From: Neocallimastix lanati (nom. inval.)
Lineage: Eukaryota; Neocallimastigomycota; Neocallimastigomycetes; Neocallimastigales; Neocallimastigaceae
Length of the DNA stretch: 50,000 nt
Assembly: GCA_016946835.1 (NCBI GenBank)
Contig: JACVTC010000057.1
Coordinates: 487,501 to 537,500, forward strand
Direction: 5' to 3'
The translations under genes were made by a program, and so were the position numbers. A model generated the notes under the pieces. It was not told the DNA's origin and made no database searches. It was given only the letters and a program-made list of their open reading frames with translations. Positions 32,038 to 45,400 of this stretch are shown piece after piece. Numbering within the stretch: position 1 is the first letter of the stretch; every line of letters starts with the position of its first letter.

Positions 32038-33700
32038 TTTTGTTTTGTTTTGTTTTGTTTTGTTCTGTTTTTTTAAAAAATAAAAAATAAAAATTTATTA
32101 AAAAAAAAAAAAATGATTATTAATATATATTATTTTTAGGCCTTATATGAAGAATTCTGGGAAAGATATGCAAAATATCTCGCATCTAAAGGAAATATTC
32201 AAGATGCTACTAATATATTTTTAAAGGCCATCAATGTATTTATTCCACCAAAGTAAGTAATTAATTTTATAAATATATAATAAATTTATTAAAAAATAGA
32301 AAAATATTATTTATTTAAATTTTTTTATAAATAATTTTAAAGTAATCCATCAATTCGTTTAGCATTTGCCGTATTCCAAGAGGAACAAGGAAAAATTAAA
32401 GAAGCTAGAGAATTATATCAACAAACGTTAGCAACAGGTAAATTTAAATAAATTAATAAAATTAGTAAAATATTAAAATTTAAATTAATTATACTGAATT
32501 AATATTTAATTAAAGTTTCAGGACATATTGAAACTATCGAGTATTATTATAATTTCGAAAGACGTCAAAATAATTTAGAAGAAGCTGAAAAAATATTATT
32601 ATCAGCATTAAAGGAAGCTACAGAAGAAAATAATAAGATATATCTTACAGTAAAATTAGCTCAATTTTATGAAAAGGTAAAATTATAATAATAGTTAAAT
32701 AAAATAAAAATATATATCTAATATACATTTAAATTATTATATATTAAATAGCACAAGCATGATATTGAAGCCGCTAGAAAATTATTTAAGGATTCAGTAG
32801 AAAAGTTTCTTACAAATAAATTCTTTTTATATAATTATTTATTATTTGAATTAAGGCAAAAAGGTAAATAATGAAAAAAATAAGTTTAAAATAAATATAT
32901 ATATATTACTTGTATTATAAATTTTAATTATAATATTAATTATATATTATATACTAATATTATTATTTTTTATTTTATTTTATTTTTTCTTTTTTTATTA
33001 TATATATATATATAATTTTTTTTTTTTTTTTATTATTTTTTTTTTTTTTTAATTTTTTATATATTTTGTTTTTTATTTTTATTTTTATTTATTCATTTTT
33101 ATATATTATATTTGTTATTATTATTATTATTATTATTTTTAACAATAATTAATTAAAGATATTGAAATTATAGAAAAAAATTGCAAAAAAATATTTACTA
33201 TTATAAAAAGTGAGCAATGTACATTATTAATGAATGAAAAAATTACATTAAGTAAATTATTCTATGAATTTTTAATGGATAGAGGAACATCTGTTTCATT
33301 ATTTAGAGAAGTTGGAGATGATATTAAAAGAATGGAAAAATCAGATAAAAATACACCAGTATCTACAACAAATGAAAGGAAGCGTCAGTTAACTGAAACA
33401 AATACATACGACCAACAACCAAAACGCGTAGCAACTCAACCAGTAGTAACTCCAGCTTCAACGGTAGCACCACAAGCTCAAACATATCCAACAACAGGTT
33501 ATTATGGTGATGCTTCGTCATATCAATATAATGCTCAGGTAAATAATTAAATTTTATATTAAATAATTTAATAATTTTATCTCTAGTAATAATAATAATT
33601 ACAAAATAACATATAATAAATAAATTTATTATAGGCTGCTGCGTATCAACAAAACTACTATGGAGGTTGGGATTATACTCAACAGCAACAAACTTATTAA
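29731..33700 (+). CDS. PRP39: PRP39, U1 snRNP HAT-repeat protein
   Basis: Thirteen exons give 611 aa: 29731-29764, 30196-30242, 30317-30526, 30616-30719, 30815-30982, 31133-31241, 31427-31669, 32140-32252, 32343-32437, 32522-32676, 32752-32863, 33159-33538 and 33635-33700. All junction phases agree. HAT (half-a-TPR) repeats run through residues about 15-510, for example WEELIAVVENVEGG, FPLCFGYWKKYSDIE, FWEKYVEWEEAN, LKNWRKYLDFEESQGD, LYERCLVSCALYEEFWERYA and IETIEYYYNFERRQNN. Together with the conserved MKVQSEVGKRWEFEMEIKRP segment this is Prp39, which with Prp42 or as a homodimer scaffolds U1 snRNP at 5' splice sites. The tail (about 530-611) is Gln/Tyr/Pro-rich and ends WDYTQQQQTY. Exon 10 may also start 6 nt upstream at a second in-frame AG. 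Introns hold long poly(A), poly(T) and TTTTG repeats. Confidence 0.93.
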
Positions 33701-34128
33701 TAAAAAAAAAAAAAAAAAAGAAACTTTTTTTTTTTATTAAATTTACTTTTAATGAGTGTTTTTTGATTAAAGAGATTTAATGTGGATATTATTATTTATT
33801 TTTAAATTTTATTAATTTATATATTTTAATTCAAATTTAGCAATGATTCTTATACTCATTTTATAATTTATTTATATGTAATTGCTTATTAATTTTATTA
33901 AGCAATATTTTTTTATTAATAATTTATTATTCTTTTCTTTTTTATTTATTTATTTATTTTTTTTTTTTTTATTATTATTTTTATTTTTTTAAAAAATAGA
34001 GAATATTTTATTAAAAATAAAATAATATTAATAATAATAAATATTTAAATTTATATAAAAAATATATAAAAAAATTATAATTAATATATTTTTAAAATAA
34101 GCAACTAATGGCAATTAATATATAATAA

Positions 34129-34178
<50 letters not shown>

Positions 34179-34388
34179 AAATAAAATAAAAAATAAAATA
34201 AATTTCATATATAATTTTATTAAAATTCTTTTATTTTTTGTTTTTTTATTTGTATAGATTTTTTTTGTTTTTTTACTTTTATTTCTTTTATTTTATTAAA
34301 AATGTTTTATATATAAATTTAAATAAATTTAATAGTAATATTATCATCATTTAATAAATATTAATAATATTAATTAACTTATTAAGTA

Positions 34389-34422
<34 letters not shown>

Positions 34423-34583
34423 AATAATAATATTAATAATAATACTAATAATTATAAAAAATTTATTTTTAATATAGTTTATTTAAAATTTTAAATAAAC
34501 AAGTAATAATTATGTATTTATTAACATAATTATCATTTATATATATATATATTATTTTTTTTATGAATTTTATATTCTTTAAG
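33701..34583. other. convergent intergenic region PRP39 / TCP11-like
   Basis: The two genes end tail to tail. The spacer has several homopolymers, including A43 at 34134-34176 and A30 near 34393-34420, and TA repeats near 34539-34550. No gene is seen. It must hold both polyadenylation sites, which cannot be told apart in this composition. Confidence 0.65.
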
Positions 34584-35879
34584 TTATATTTGAGAATTTG
34601 ATTTTGAATCATGGCTATTGTTTTGACTATTATTTGAAACATTATGTACTACGATATCGGAATTATGTGAAACTTGCAATTTCATTTTGGTTACCTCAGA
34701 TGATAATGATAATGACGGTGATGATGATGGTGGAGCATTGTTGATTGAAGTTTTGTTTCCATTTGAGGACGACACTTGATTTTGAATTTTTGTTAATGAA
34801 TTATTTTCATTTTTAGCATTATTTAAAGTTTTTATTAAACTATTCGTTTTTTGCTGTTTTAATTCTAAGAAAATTGTTTTATAGTATTCAGAGTAAGTTT
34901 GAAGATTTAATTCCACAACACCTTTTATTTTTCCTGAAAGAGTTGAAATTTCAGGTTCCATTTCATTCATATTATGACGATACATTAATTCCTTTGGAAG
35001 TTCGTCATTATTTAAGAAATGAACAATATAGGTTGAAATTCTTGTTTGAATCATAACATATAATTTACTATCTGGTGATAATGTTTTTTCTACAAGTCCT
35101 GATATTAAATCTATTTCTTTAGTTGAAAATTCTTTTTTTCTTATTTGACCTGCCATATTTGTAATTTCTAAATTAATATGTTTTAACGAGGTTGATTGAG
35201 ATGTTAACAGTACGTATAATCGTTGTTTTAAATTTAATACATTTTCAGATGTACATTTTGAACTACAGGCTTGTCTAAATATTAATAAAAGACAACTTAA
35301 GATAGTAATATCCTAAAAAATATTTTTAATATTAATATAAAAAAAATATATATATATTTATTAATAAATGTTTACATATATATTAATATAATGTATTATA
35401 ATAATATATATATTTAATCTTTTTTTACCTGCCATTCATTATAGAATGTTACTATTCTAGATTTATCGAGTCTAAATGTTTCTGGTATAATTCTATTTTG
35501 ATTATAAGTTAATAATAATTTTAAGAAACCAGCATAAAAAACACTGTTAAATGAAGAATTTGCAGGCTGATTTTGAAGTGACATTTGTAACCAATTTCTA
35601 GTATAAACATCTGAAATATTTTTTTTTTCTAATTGATCTTTAAAGAATTTCCATTCAAATTCAACGGTATGAGTTAAAACATAAGGTCTTATTCTTGTTA
35701 ATTGATGATTTGCTAAATCCTATATTATATATTAAGAAAAAAAAATAAATAATTTTACACAAATTGATAATAAAATAAAATGATTTAATATATTTGATTA
35801 TAGATTTAAAAAAAAATCACTATAATAAATAAATATAATATCATTATTTATTGATGATATTAGTTTTATTAATTTTAAA

Positions 35880-35930
<51 letters not shown>

Positions 35931-36956
35931 ATTTTTTCTGTATGATTAAATATAATAATTTAATAAGCTTACTAATTTCATTAACTCAAGAACTTCATAT
36001 ATTAATTTTAATGTTTCAATAAACTTATTTTGTTTGGATAATTCTTCAATTTTATCAATATATTCATCTCTTGCTGGTGCACAATGAACTTTTAATGTTT
36101 TTGCAATATAAGAAATTAAATTATCAGGAACAAAGACCCCATGCTTTATTTCTTGAGCTATTAATTGAATATCTATATTTGAATCTATTTCTTCAGCAAA
36201 ATCTTTAACATATGATATCATTTCTTTTAATATACATTTAATTTCATTGATTAATAGGGGTATTCTTTTATAATTATGTAAATGATTAATTTCATAATCT
36301 ATCTCCTTCCAACAAAGATCTGCTTTCATTTTTTTTTGGACACCTCTTTCTCCATCAGTATTAGGTTTAAATTGAAGTTTTGGATCAAAATATAAATCAT
36401 GTCTTAATTGAGGGTTTGTAATAATTTCATCAGTATCTAATTCTCGTAATGTGTATCTTGTCACTGGTGGTAAATAAGGAATTACAAGTTTCGTATCATA
36501 AAGACTTATATTATCTAATATATCTATTTTTTTTTTTAATAACAAAAATAATAAATTATAATTTTTTAATTATTTATTATTATTTAAAAAGGAGTATATA
36601 TAATAAAAATAATAATCTTTGTTAAATAGATAATATATAATTATATATATAATTTGTTTTGATTTAAAAAAAAATTAATATAATAATGAAATGTAATTAT
36701 ACCTGTCGATATTTCATTTAGTTTCATTTTATTATGATTATTTTTACCATTTCGATGATGATGATGTCGATGATGATGATGACTATTATTAATTTTACTT
36801 TCTTGACTTTTAGTACTTTCTATATTTTTTGAATCTTTATTACTATTAGGATTATTTTGAGTCACTGAGTTATCATCGATATCACTTTTTATTGAATTTT
36901 TAGATAAATTTTCTTTATTTGAATCAAATTCTTTACCATTACTCATTACTGCAACT

Positions 36957-36992
<36 letters not shown>

Positions 36993-37894
36993 GTAGTAGT
37001 AGTATTCTCATTATTATTATTATGACTATTGATATTTTTATTCTTTCCTTTGTTATCGGTACTATTATCTTCTATTGTTTTACTTTCATTCTTGTCTTTA
37101 CTATTTATTTCAATTTCATTTTTTTCTATATTTTTACTTAGACTATTATTATTATCTTGATTTTTATTCAAATTTTCTTTTGTTTTATTTTCTTTTAGAA
37201 TCGTATTTTCTGATAGGCAATTAAAATCAATATTAGAAGATGATGATAATAATGAATCTGATGATGAAAATAATGAAGAATCTGAGGAAATTAACGAATC
37301 TTTTTCAATTGAATTGTCAATATTATTCTTTTTCGCTAATCTTGCAAGCATTATTTTACTTCTTAAAATATTATTTTTTTGATTTGAAATATTGATTGCT
37401 TTTTTCCTTTTCATATATATATCTATTATGTGATCATGTTTCTCTTTTAAATTTAATCTCCTTTTTTGATAAAATTTTTCTCTTAGAAGACTAGCTTTCA
37501 TTAATTTATTATTAATAAAGTTATTTAATTCTAATGAATTTTTTTCTGTATTTGATTTTCTTCGTCTTATTTCATCCGCAATTAATTTTTCATATTTTAA
37601 ATATTTCGGATCTAGTCTAGATATTATATCTTTTTTTCTAAATTCTTTTCTTTTATTAGAATTAATTGGTGTTAATTTTATGGGTGATAGTGAATCTCCT
37701 CCATCACCTTTCATTTGAATTATATGATTTTGATATATATTGTTATATTTATTTTGATATATAGGAAATAAAACAATACCATTGGAATCTGGTGATTCTT
37801 TGTTATTATTAGTATTATTATCATTTGATAATTTATTACTTTCATTTTCTGTAGTGATAAAGAATATAATTATAATCATATATATATATATATA

Positions 37895-37990
<96 letters not shown>

Positions 37991-38767
37991 CATTTTCATT
38001 ATTTTGAAAATTATTAAATCATAGAGAAATATATATTATATATGATAATTTTTTAAAAAAAAAATTTTTTTTTTTTATTTTTCTATACTGTTATATTTAT
38101 TATTTTATATATAGTTAGAATTTTTACCTTTACTTTCATTATTTATATTGTTATCAATTTCCTGAAAATCTACTATAAAAGAAATTGAATTGGATTTTTC
38201 TAATAATAATACTACATGAAAACCAGGTGAAACAGGAGATGTTGTTTGTGAACATTTTCTAGATGAATGTGGATAATCTTCTTTTATTTTTAATTGTGAA
38301 TCTGATTTAAATAAAGATGAAGTACTTTTATTTTCAATGGAAATGGATATTGGGATTTTATTATTTGAATTAATAGATTTTACATTTGATATAAATTGTT
38401 TAAGAGTTGGATTTTTATTTTCATTTTCATTTTCTTTTAATTCTTCATTTTCTTTATTTCTATCTTCTCTTAATTTATGTGCTATATTTGAATTTTTTTT
38501 ATCTACTGTTAAACAATTTGATATATCCGATACTTCGGAGGTATAAGATAATTTTCCTGTATTGTCAATTTGTTGGTAATTCGGTGATAATGATTTTTCT
38601 TTTTCTTGTTTATTTGCTGAATCAGCATAAAAATCATATGAAAGGTTCTTTTCACTTAGTAATGTTGGATTAAATTTATTATTTGAAGTGATTAATTCTT
38701 CATTATTATCATTATTACTCTCTCTTTTTTTTTCATCCATAATACTATTAGCTTGCATCTTTTCCAT
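34584..38767 (-). CDS. SOK1: TCP11/SOK1-family protein
   Basis: Exons 38767-38128, 37848-36703, 36523-35973, 35719-35429 and 35312-34584 keep phase and give 1118 aa. The N-terminal half is Ser/Asn/Lys-rich with a (N)n run and a His-rich HHHHRHHHH patch near its end; within it ASLLREKFYQKRRLNLKEKH (about residue 300) matches the conserved N-terminal coil of fungal Sok1. The TCP11 domain starts in exon 3 with YLPPVTRYTLRELDTDEI and NPQLRHDLYFDPKLQF, contains HCAPARDEYIDKI, and ends in exon 5 with MIQTRISTYIVHFL and LQTYSEYYKTIF. Yeast Sok1 is a high-copy suppressor of protein kinase A loss, and mammalian TCP11 acts in sperm cAMP signalling; the biochemical activity is unknown. Intron 1 contains a (TTA)n block of about 95 bp. 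The C-terminus is Ser/Asn-rich. The start codon follows a T-rich leader. Confidence 0.9.
37896..37990. repeat. (TTA)n microsatellite in TCP11-like intron 1
   Basis: Near-perfect repeat of about 32 units, followed towards the acceptor by a short (TA)n. The Ile-run reading frames on both strands are translations of it. Confidence 0.95.
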
Positions 38768-39514
38768 TTTTTTTTTTTTTTTTTCTTTATTTTATTTTAT
38801 TTTTTATTATATTATTAAATTTTATATATATATAAATATATATATATATATGCTTTTTTATAAAAAAAAAAAAAAAATGATTTAATTATATATGATAATT
38901 TAAGTTCTTCATTATATATATATATACATAATATATATAAATTAAAAAATATTTTTTATATAATATTATTTATATAATTATCAAATGTTCCTTTTTTAAA
39001 TTATTTCAAAAGTTGAAAATATATTAACAAAGTAAGAACTAAATTATAATAAAGAATTATATTTTTTATTTTATTAGTTATTAATTATTAAAATAATTAT
39101 AATATTATTAATTCAATAAACAATATATGTTAATATTAATAATAATAGTAATTATAATAGTATTATTAATACTATATTTTTTAGAAAAAAAAAATTTTTA
39201 TATGATAATAATTATTAAAAATTTAAGTTTTATATGTGTTAAATGGTTAATAAATTATTACATATTATAAATTAAAATTAGGAAAAAATTTTTTTTTTTT
39301 TTATTTTGGTTTCTATTATTAAAAATCCTGTTACATTATTTATTTTGATTTTAATTATTATTTTTAAAGAACAATGAAATAAAGTCATACACATTAATTA
39401 TGGTAAATATTATAAATATATAATAATTAATAATTTATTATAATAATAAAAAATATGAGTAATTATATAAAAATATTACAATATTAATTATTATTATATT
39501 AAATAATAAATTAA

Positions 39515-39545
<31 letters not shown>

Positions 39546-39687
39546 ATATATAAGCAAATCCAAAAATTTTAATTTATATAATAAAATTCATTTTATAAAT
39601 GTTAATTTACTTTTATATGAATTTTAATAGGTTAATTTATGATTTTATTGTATAAAATTTGGTTTATTACAATTTAAAGTTTAATGT

Positions 39688-39730
<43 letters not shown>

Positions 39731-39958
39731 TTTTTAATGGTAATAATAGATAATTAAATCAGATAAATATTTATAATTTAAATAATTTATTATAATTCAA
39801 TAAAATAATTATTAAATATTTATGTTTAATATAATAATATAATGATTATAATAGATAGTTATTATAATAGGACTAAGAATTAACTAATATAAAAATAATA
39901 TTTATGAACGTAAGAATAAATAATTTAATAACCTTGTAATAATGATATTAATATGATG

Positions 39959-40001
<43 letters not shown>

Positions 40002-40212
40002 AAATAAAATAAAAATTTAAAAGGTATACTAATAATAATAATTGAGATTAAAATAAATATTAAAAATATTTATATATAAATTAAATAATTGATTAAAAAT
40101 TTAGGATATTTATATTTATATATATATATATAATTAAATATAAATATATATATATATTTTAAATAATATTAATAAAAATAAAAAATGATAATAATTTAAA
40201 ATTCCCCACATC
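38768..40212. other. AT-rich intergenic region TCP11-like / SEN1
   Basis: Lies upstream of the TCP11-like gene and downstream of SEN1, both leftward. It has T35-type (about 39692-39725) and A41 (39959-39999) homopolymers and an (AAAT)n block (about 39515-39547). No gene or RNA is seen. Confidence 0.65.
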
Positions 40213-40331
40213 TTAATGCTTCTTTAATATTGAATATCTACCTGGATATTTATTCTTAGCAATATTTTCAGTTGTTCTGATACTATTTACTAATTGATCT
40301 AAAAATTCCACATGTTTCTTTTCTTTTTTCT

Positions 40332-40365
<34 letters not shown>

Positions 40366-41579
40366 TAATTTAATAATTAGCATTAATGCATATTTATATA
40401 TATATATATATATCTTGTTTTTTCAATATAATTATATTTTATACTTACTTTTTCTCTCATTCCATTAATTATTCTTGGATCATAAACCTCATTATTTAAT
40501 GTTATTGATGATCTTGGGTATGAACGACTAGAATTTTCAATGGAATTTGAATAATAATTATGATGATGATGATGATGATGTTGATGATGATAATTATGAT
40601 GATGGTATCTTGATTTTTGATCTCTATCTCTTTCTGAATAGCTGTTTCTTGATTGTGGAGGTAGTGGTGATTTAATTCTGTTATATGAGTCTGATCTATA
40701 ATCATTATATTTTCTTTCTCGTCCTTCAATCTTTTCTCTATATCTATCTTTTAAACTTGGTGATGTTATTCTTGATGGATTTTCAGTCTTTGAATTTCTA
40801 TTTTCTTGTCGTCTTCTTTCTTCAACCTTATCTTTATATCTTTCCTTTAAACTTGGTGAATTAATTCCTGATAATGTATCTATCTTTGAATTATTTTTTT
40901 CTTGTTGCTTTCTTTCTTCAACTTTCTCTTTATACTTTTCTTTTAAAATTGGTGATTTAATTTCTGATAAAGTATTCATATTTGAATTTTTATCTTCATT
41001 TTGTTCTCCTTTTTTGATTTCATTTTGTGATGGTATTTTTGAAGAGCTTTCAATTTTTAATTTTTTATTTTCTCTTTCTTCATTATTTTCTTTATTTTCT
41101 TCAATTGATCTTTTTGATTTTTCATTTAAATCTAATTTATTATTTAAATGGTCTTCAATTTTTTCATTGTTTGTATCATTATCTTTAGTTTCCTCTATTT
41201 TTCCCTTTTTAATTATTGGTTTATCAGAAGATTTATCTATTTTAATAATAAAATAATATATATATTTATATAAATATATTATTATTTTATTTTAATATTA
41301 AATAGTATAAATAGTATATATATATATATATATTTTTTTTAAAAAAAAAAAAAAAAAAAAAAATACCTTCTAAACTTCGTTTAATTGGTATTGATTTATT
41401 ATTTTCTTTTTCTACATTCTTATTTTCAATATCATTTAGCTATAATATTTAAAAATAAATTAATTTAAAAATTATAAATCATTAATATATTTTTTTATAA
41501 TATGAATAAAGTGAAAATTATATATATATATTACATTATACATTATATAATAATTATATAATGTATAATGTAATAAATT

Positions 41580-41618
<39 letters not shown>

Positions 41619-42375
41619 AATCGTTGAAGAATAGATATTTAATGGAATTTTATTATGATTATATTCATAATTGCACTTGCTAAACTTTATTATCAAGCAT
41701 TATATACATTAAATATATATATATATATTATATTATATTATTATTAATTATCAATTAATAAAAAAAAAAAAAAATAAATATAAATTATATGAATGTATAA
41801 ATATAATATAAATCAATTATTTAATAAAAAAAAAAAAAAAAAAAAAAAAAAAGGCTTTATTTTATTTACATCACAAATTGCATTTCTTTTTTTCCCATCT
41901 TCTAAAAGACTTCTCCATTCTTCATTTTTTATAAGTGAATAAAGATGTCCCACAATAAATAAAGAATTTCTTGCTCTTGTAATACCGACATTCATACGTC
42001 TTACATCAGCCAAAAAACCAATAGAATTAGCTTTTGGATGAGCACGAACACAAGAAAAAATAATGATATCTTTTTCTTGACCTTGGAAACCATCAATAGT
42101 ATTAATATCAATATAATTTAAAATTTCACTTCCAAAAACAGTATTGAATTTTCGTTTTAAAAGTTTTGATTGTCCATTATATGGTGTAATAATACCAATT
42201 TTTTTTGCAAAATTTATATTCGGATTCATATCACATAATGAACGAACCAAAATAATAATTGAATCTACTTCACTTTGATTAATTAATGAAGTACCATAAG
42301 GTGATTCTTTACCTAAATAATATATATTGTTAATTTATTTTATATTTAATTTATAACAACAACAACAACAACAAC

Positions 42376-42406
<31 letters not shown>

Positions 42407-45400
42407 GTAATAATAAAAGTAATAATTTAAAAAAAAAAAAATAAAAAATAAAAAAATAAAAAATAAAAAAATAAAAAATAAAAAAATAAAAAACAATAAA
42501 ATAAAGAAATAAAAAAAAAAAAATAAAAATAAAAAAAAATAAAAAATATTAAAAAATATTAAAAAAAAAAAAATTTTAAGTAAAATAATATAATATACCT
42601 TCAACATTAATAATTTGATAAGGTCTAAAACGTTTATCATTATGCCAGGGCTGAAATCTTAATTTTTCCATATTCATACAATTAACAATTTTTGAATTAT
42701 AGAAATGTTTACTTGGATAACTAGAAATATGAGGATGCATACGATATTGAACCTTCAATAAATATACTGATTCGGGATTATTAATTTGAAGTCTCTTGAA
42801 CAGACTTTGATCATACAAATATTTTTGTGCTAATAATGATATGACCGTTGGTGGTAATTGATTAGGGTCACCTACCAAAATAACTTTAGTGGCACCATAT
42901 TTTAAGGGTATTAAGGTGCTAAGTTCAATAGCTTGCGCAGCTTCATCAATAATAACAATTTCAAATCCTCCATTGACAGTAGAAAGAATATCATGACCAC
43001 TACCACTAAGAGTACTTAAAACAACATCAGCATCATTTAATACTTTTTGTTTAGTTTGTTGTTTTGCCTGATCTAAAATTTGTTTATTTTTCATTTGGGT
43101 AGAATCAAAGGATAATCTAACTTCCTTTCTTTTTTTAATTAATTCACTTATTTTTAATGAAATTTCTTGCTGTAATACATTATCATGTTTATTCATAATA
43201 GCATCTTCCTCTTTTTTCCTTAATTCTTCTAAAGATTTATGAATATCTTCCAGTTGTTTTCGTAAGGAACCTTCCATCTGATTAGATTTATCTATGTTAA
43301 TTTGGCTTATTATATCATTACTAAATAAATCATCTGCTAAGGCTTCAAGAGTTACATCTTTACAATCAGTATGAATAGCTTCAGTACCAATTCTTACCAA
43401 CTTAGGCTTATAAATTTGACCATTAGTTTTCTGAATCCCTCTCTTTAATCTTCTGACAATTTCATCACAACCTGCATTACTTGGTGCACAAACTAAAATT
43501 TTAATCTTTTTTGGAAGTGCTTTTTCTTGTAATTCGGCAATTAAAGATAAAATGGTTCTTGTTTTACCGGTACCAGGCGGGCCTTGAATTAAAGTAAAGC
43601 CATGTTGACTTTTCACTGAACCACAAATAGATTGTGCTTGAAATTCATTTAATTTATATTTATCCATAAGGTTGGCAACATATCGACTTTCAATAATTTT
43701 TTTATTACTTTCTTGATTTTGAGGTTCAAGAATTTCTTTTAATAATTCAGAATTTTTCATATATTTCATAGCTAAATATTCACGATTACAAGTAACGCAT
43801 GTAAATGCTTTAGTCGTTTTCCAAGCAGAAGATTTTCTTAATGAATTAATTAAATAGCTATTACTATTTCTTAAATAAGCACGACAAGAAATGATTGCTT
43901 CCCCCTTTTTCATAATTATATTTGTTACTAAGACAAAGAAGGTATATTTTGAACTTTCTAATTTTTTAGAATCACCAATCCTATTTTCCTTTCCTTTTTC
44001 ATCTCCATTTTCATTTCCATTCCCTTTTTCTCGTTCATTATTTTCTTTATCATCTTCTAATCTTAAGTAGAGAACATCATTTTCAATAATACCTTTATTA
44101 TGAATTTCTTCAGTACTAGATGAAAACTTTATTTCTTCAAAAGTATCAACAAAACAACGATCTTCCAAAATCATTTTAAAAAAATCAGAATTAATATCAA
44201 TATCTTCTTTAGATTTTTGAAATTGAGCCCAACATTCTGTAAGAATTAAAGGTTCAAAAATTTTCACATAATCCTCATATGATTTAAAAGAAATAGGAAT
44301 ACTATTTAATGTATCAACTTTAGGAGGCTTATCTCCCTTCATAGAATAATTCCATGATAACACATGTCGATGTAATACCTTAATATCAATACTTGATTTT
44401 TCATTTAATTCATTGGAAACAATAGAATTACCAGTAATTTTTTTCTTTCGATTAATAATTACTGGGGAATCATCAAGCATCTTAATAGTTCTTTTTTCTT
44501 TAATCAGTGGTTCCAAATCATCAGAATAATTCTTTAAAAAATCAAGAATTCCTTCATTACCTTCATCTTCAGAGGAAGAAAATTCTTTTGATTCTTTCCT
44601 TAATTTATTATTATTATTATTATTATTATTAATATTATTATTATTATTATTATAATTATTATTATTATAATTATTATTATTATTATAATTATTATTATTA
44701 TAATTATTATTATTATTATTATAATTATTATTATTATTATTGAAGTATGGATTTATATGGGTATGTTTTGGTAATCGTCCATTAGGAACTCTTCTATTTT
44801 GAATTTGAATTTGATCTCTCTGAAGATTAAAATCTTTTCTTAAACTTTGAAGTTTTGACATTTTTCCTCCAGAACTACTACCAAACTTTGGGGATCGAAT
44901 TCTCATAGAGAATCTTGGTTGTTTAAGTCCCGAAGATGTTGAAGTATATTTACTAGTAAATGGTGGAGATTGTGGATGAAAAAAAACATTTGAGGACATT
45001 TTATGACTAGGATTAGTACTGAATGATTTGTTATTTAATAGTGGATTCGTTGATTGAATTGTTGAATACATTTTTATAGACTTTTGAACAGGTACTTTCT
45101 TAGGTTCTATATTAAATGGTGTTTTAATTGGATATTTCTTTTCATTGAAATTAGAAGATAAAGGTCTGATATTGGTTATTTTACTTTGAAGTTTAGGGCT
45201 TGTTAATATATCTTTCTTCATTTCATCTTGTACTTTTTTCAATTTTAAAATTTTTCTCTTATTTTCTTTGGATAAGGATGTATCCATAAAATCTTTTAAA
45301 GAATCATTTTCACTAGAACTTGAACTAGAACTTTCATCGTCCAAAATGATAATTTCTTCGTATTCCTTATTATTTTTATTTTCTTTTTCTTTTTCTTTTT

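Noticed and set aside
37782-38024. Ile-rich reading frames over 37896-37990 on both strands
   Set aside because: They are translations of a (TTA)n microsatellite in an intron.
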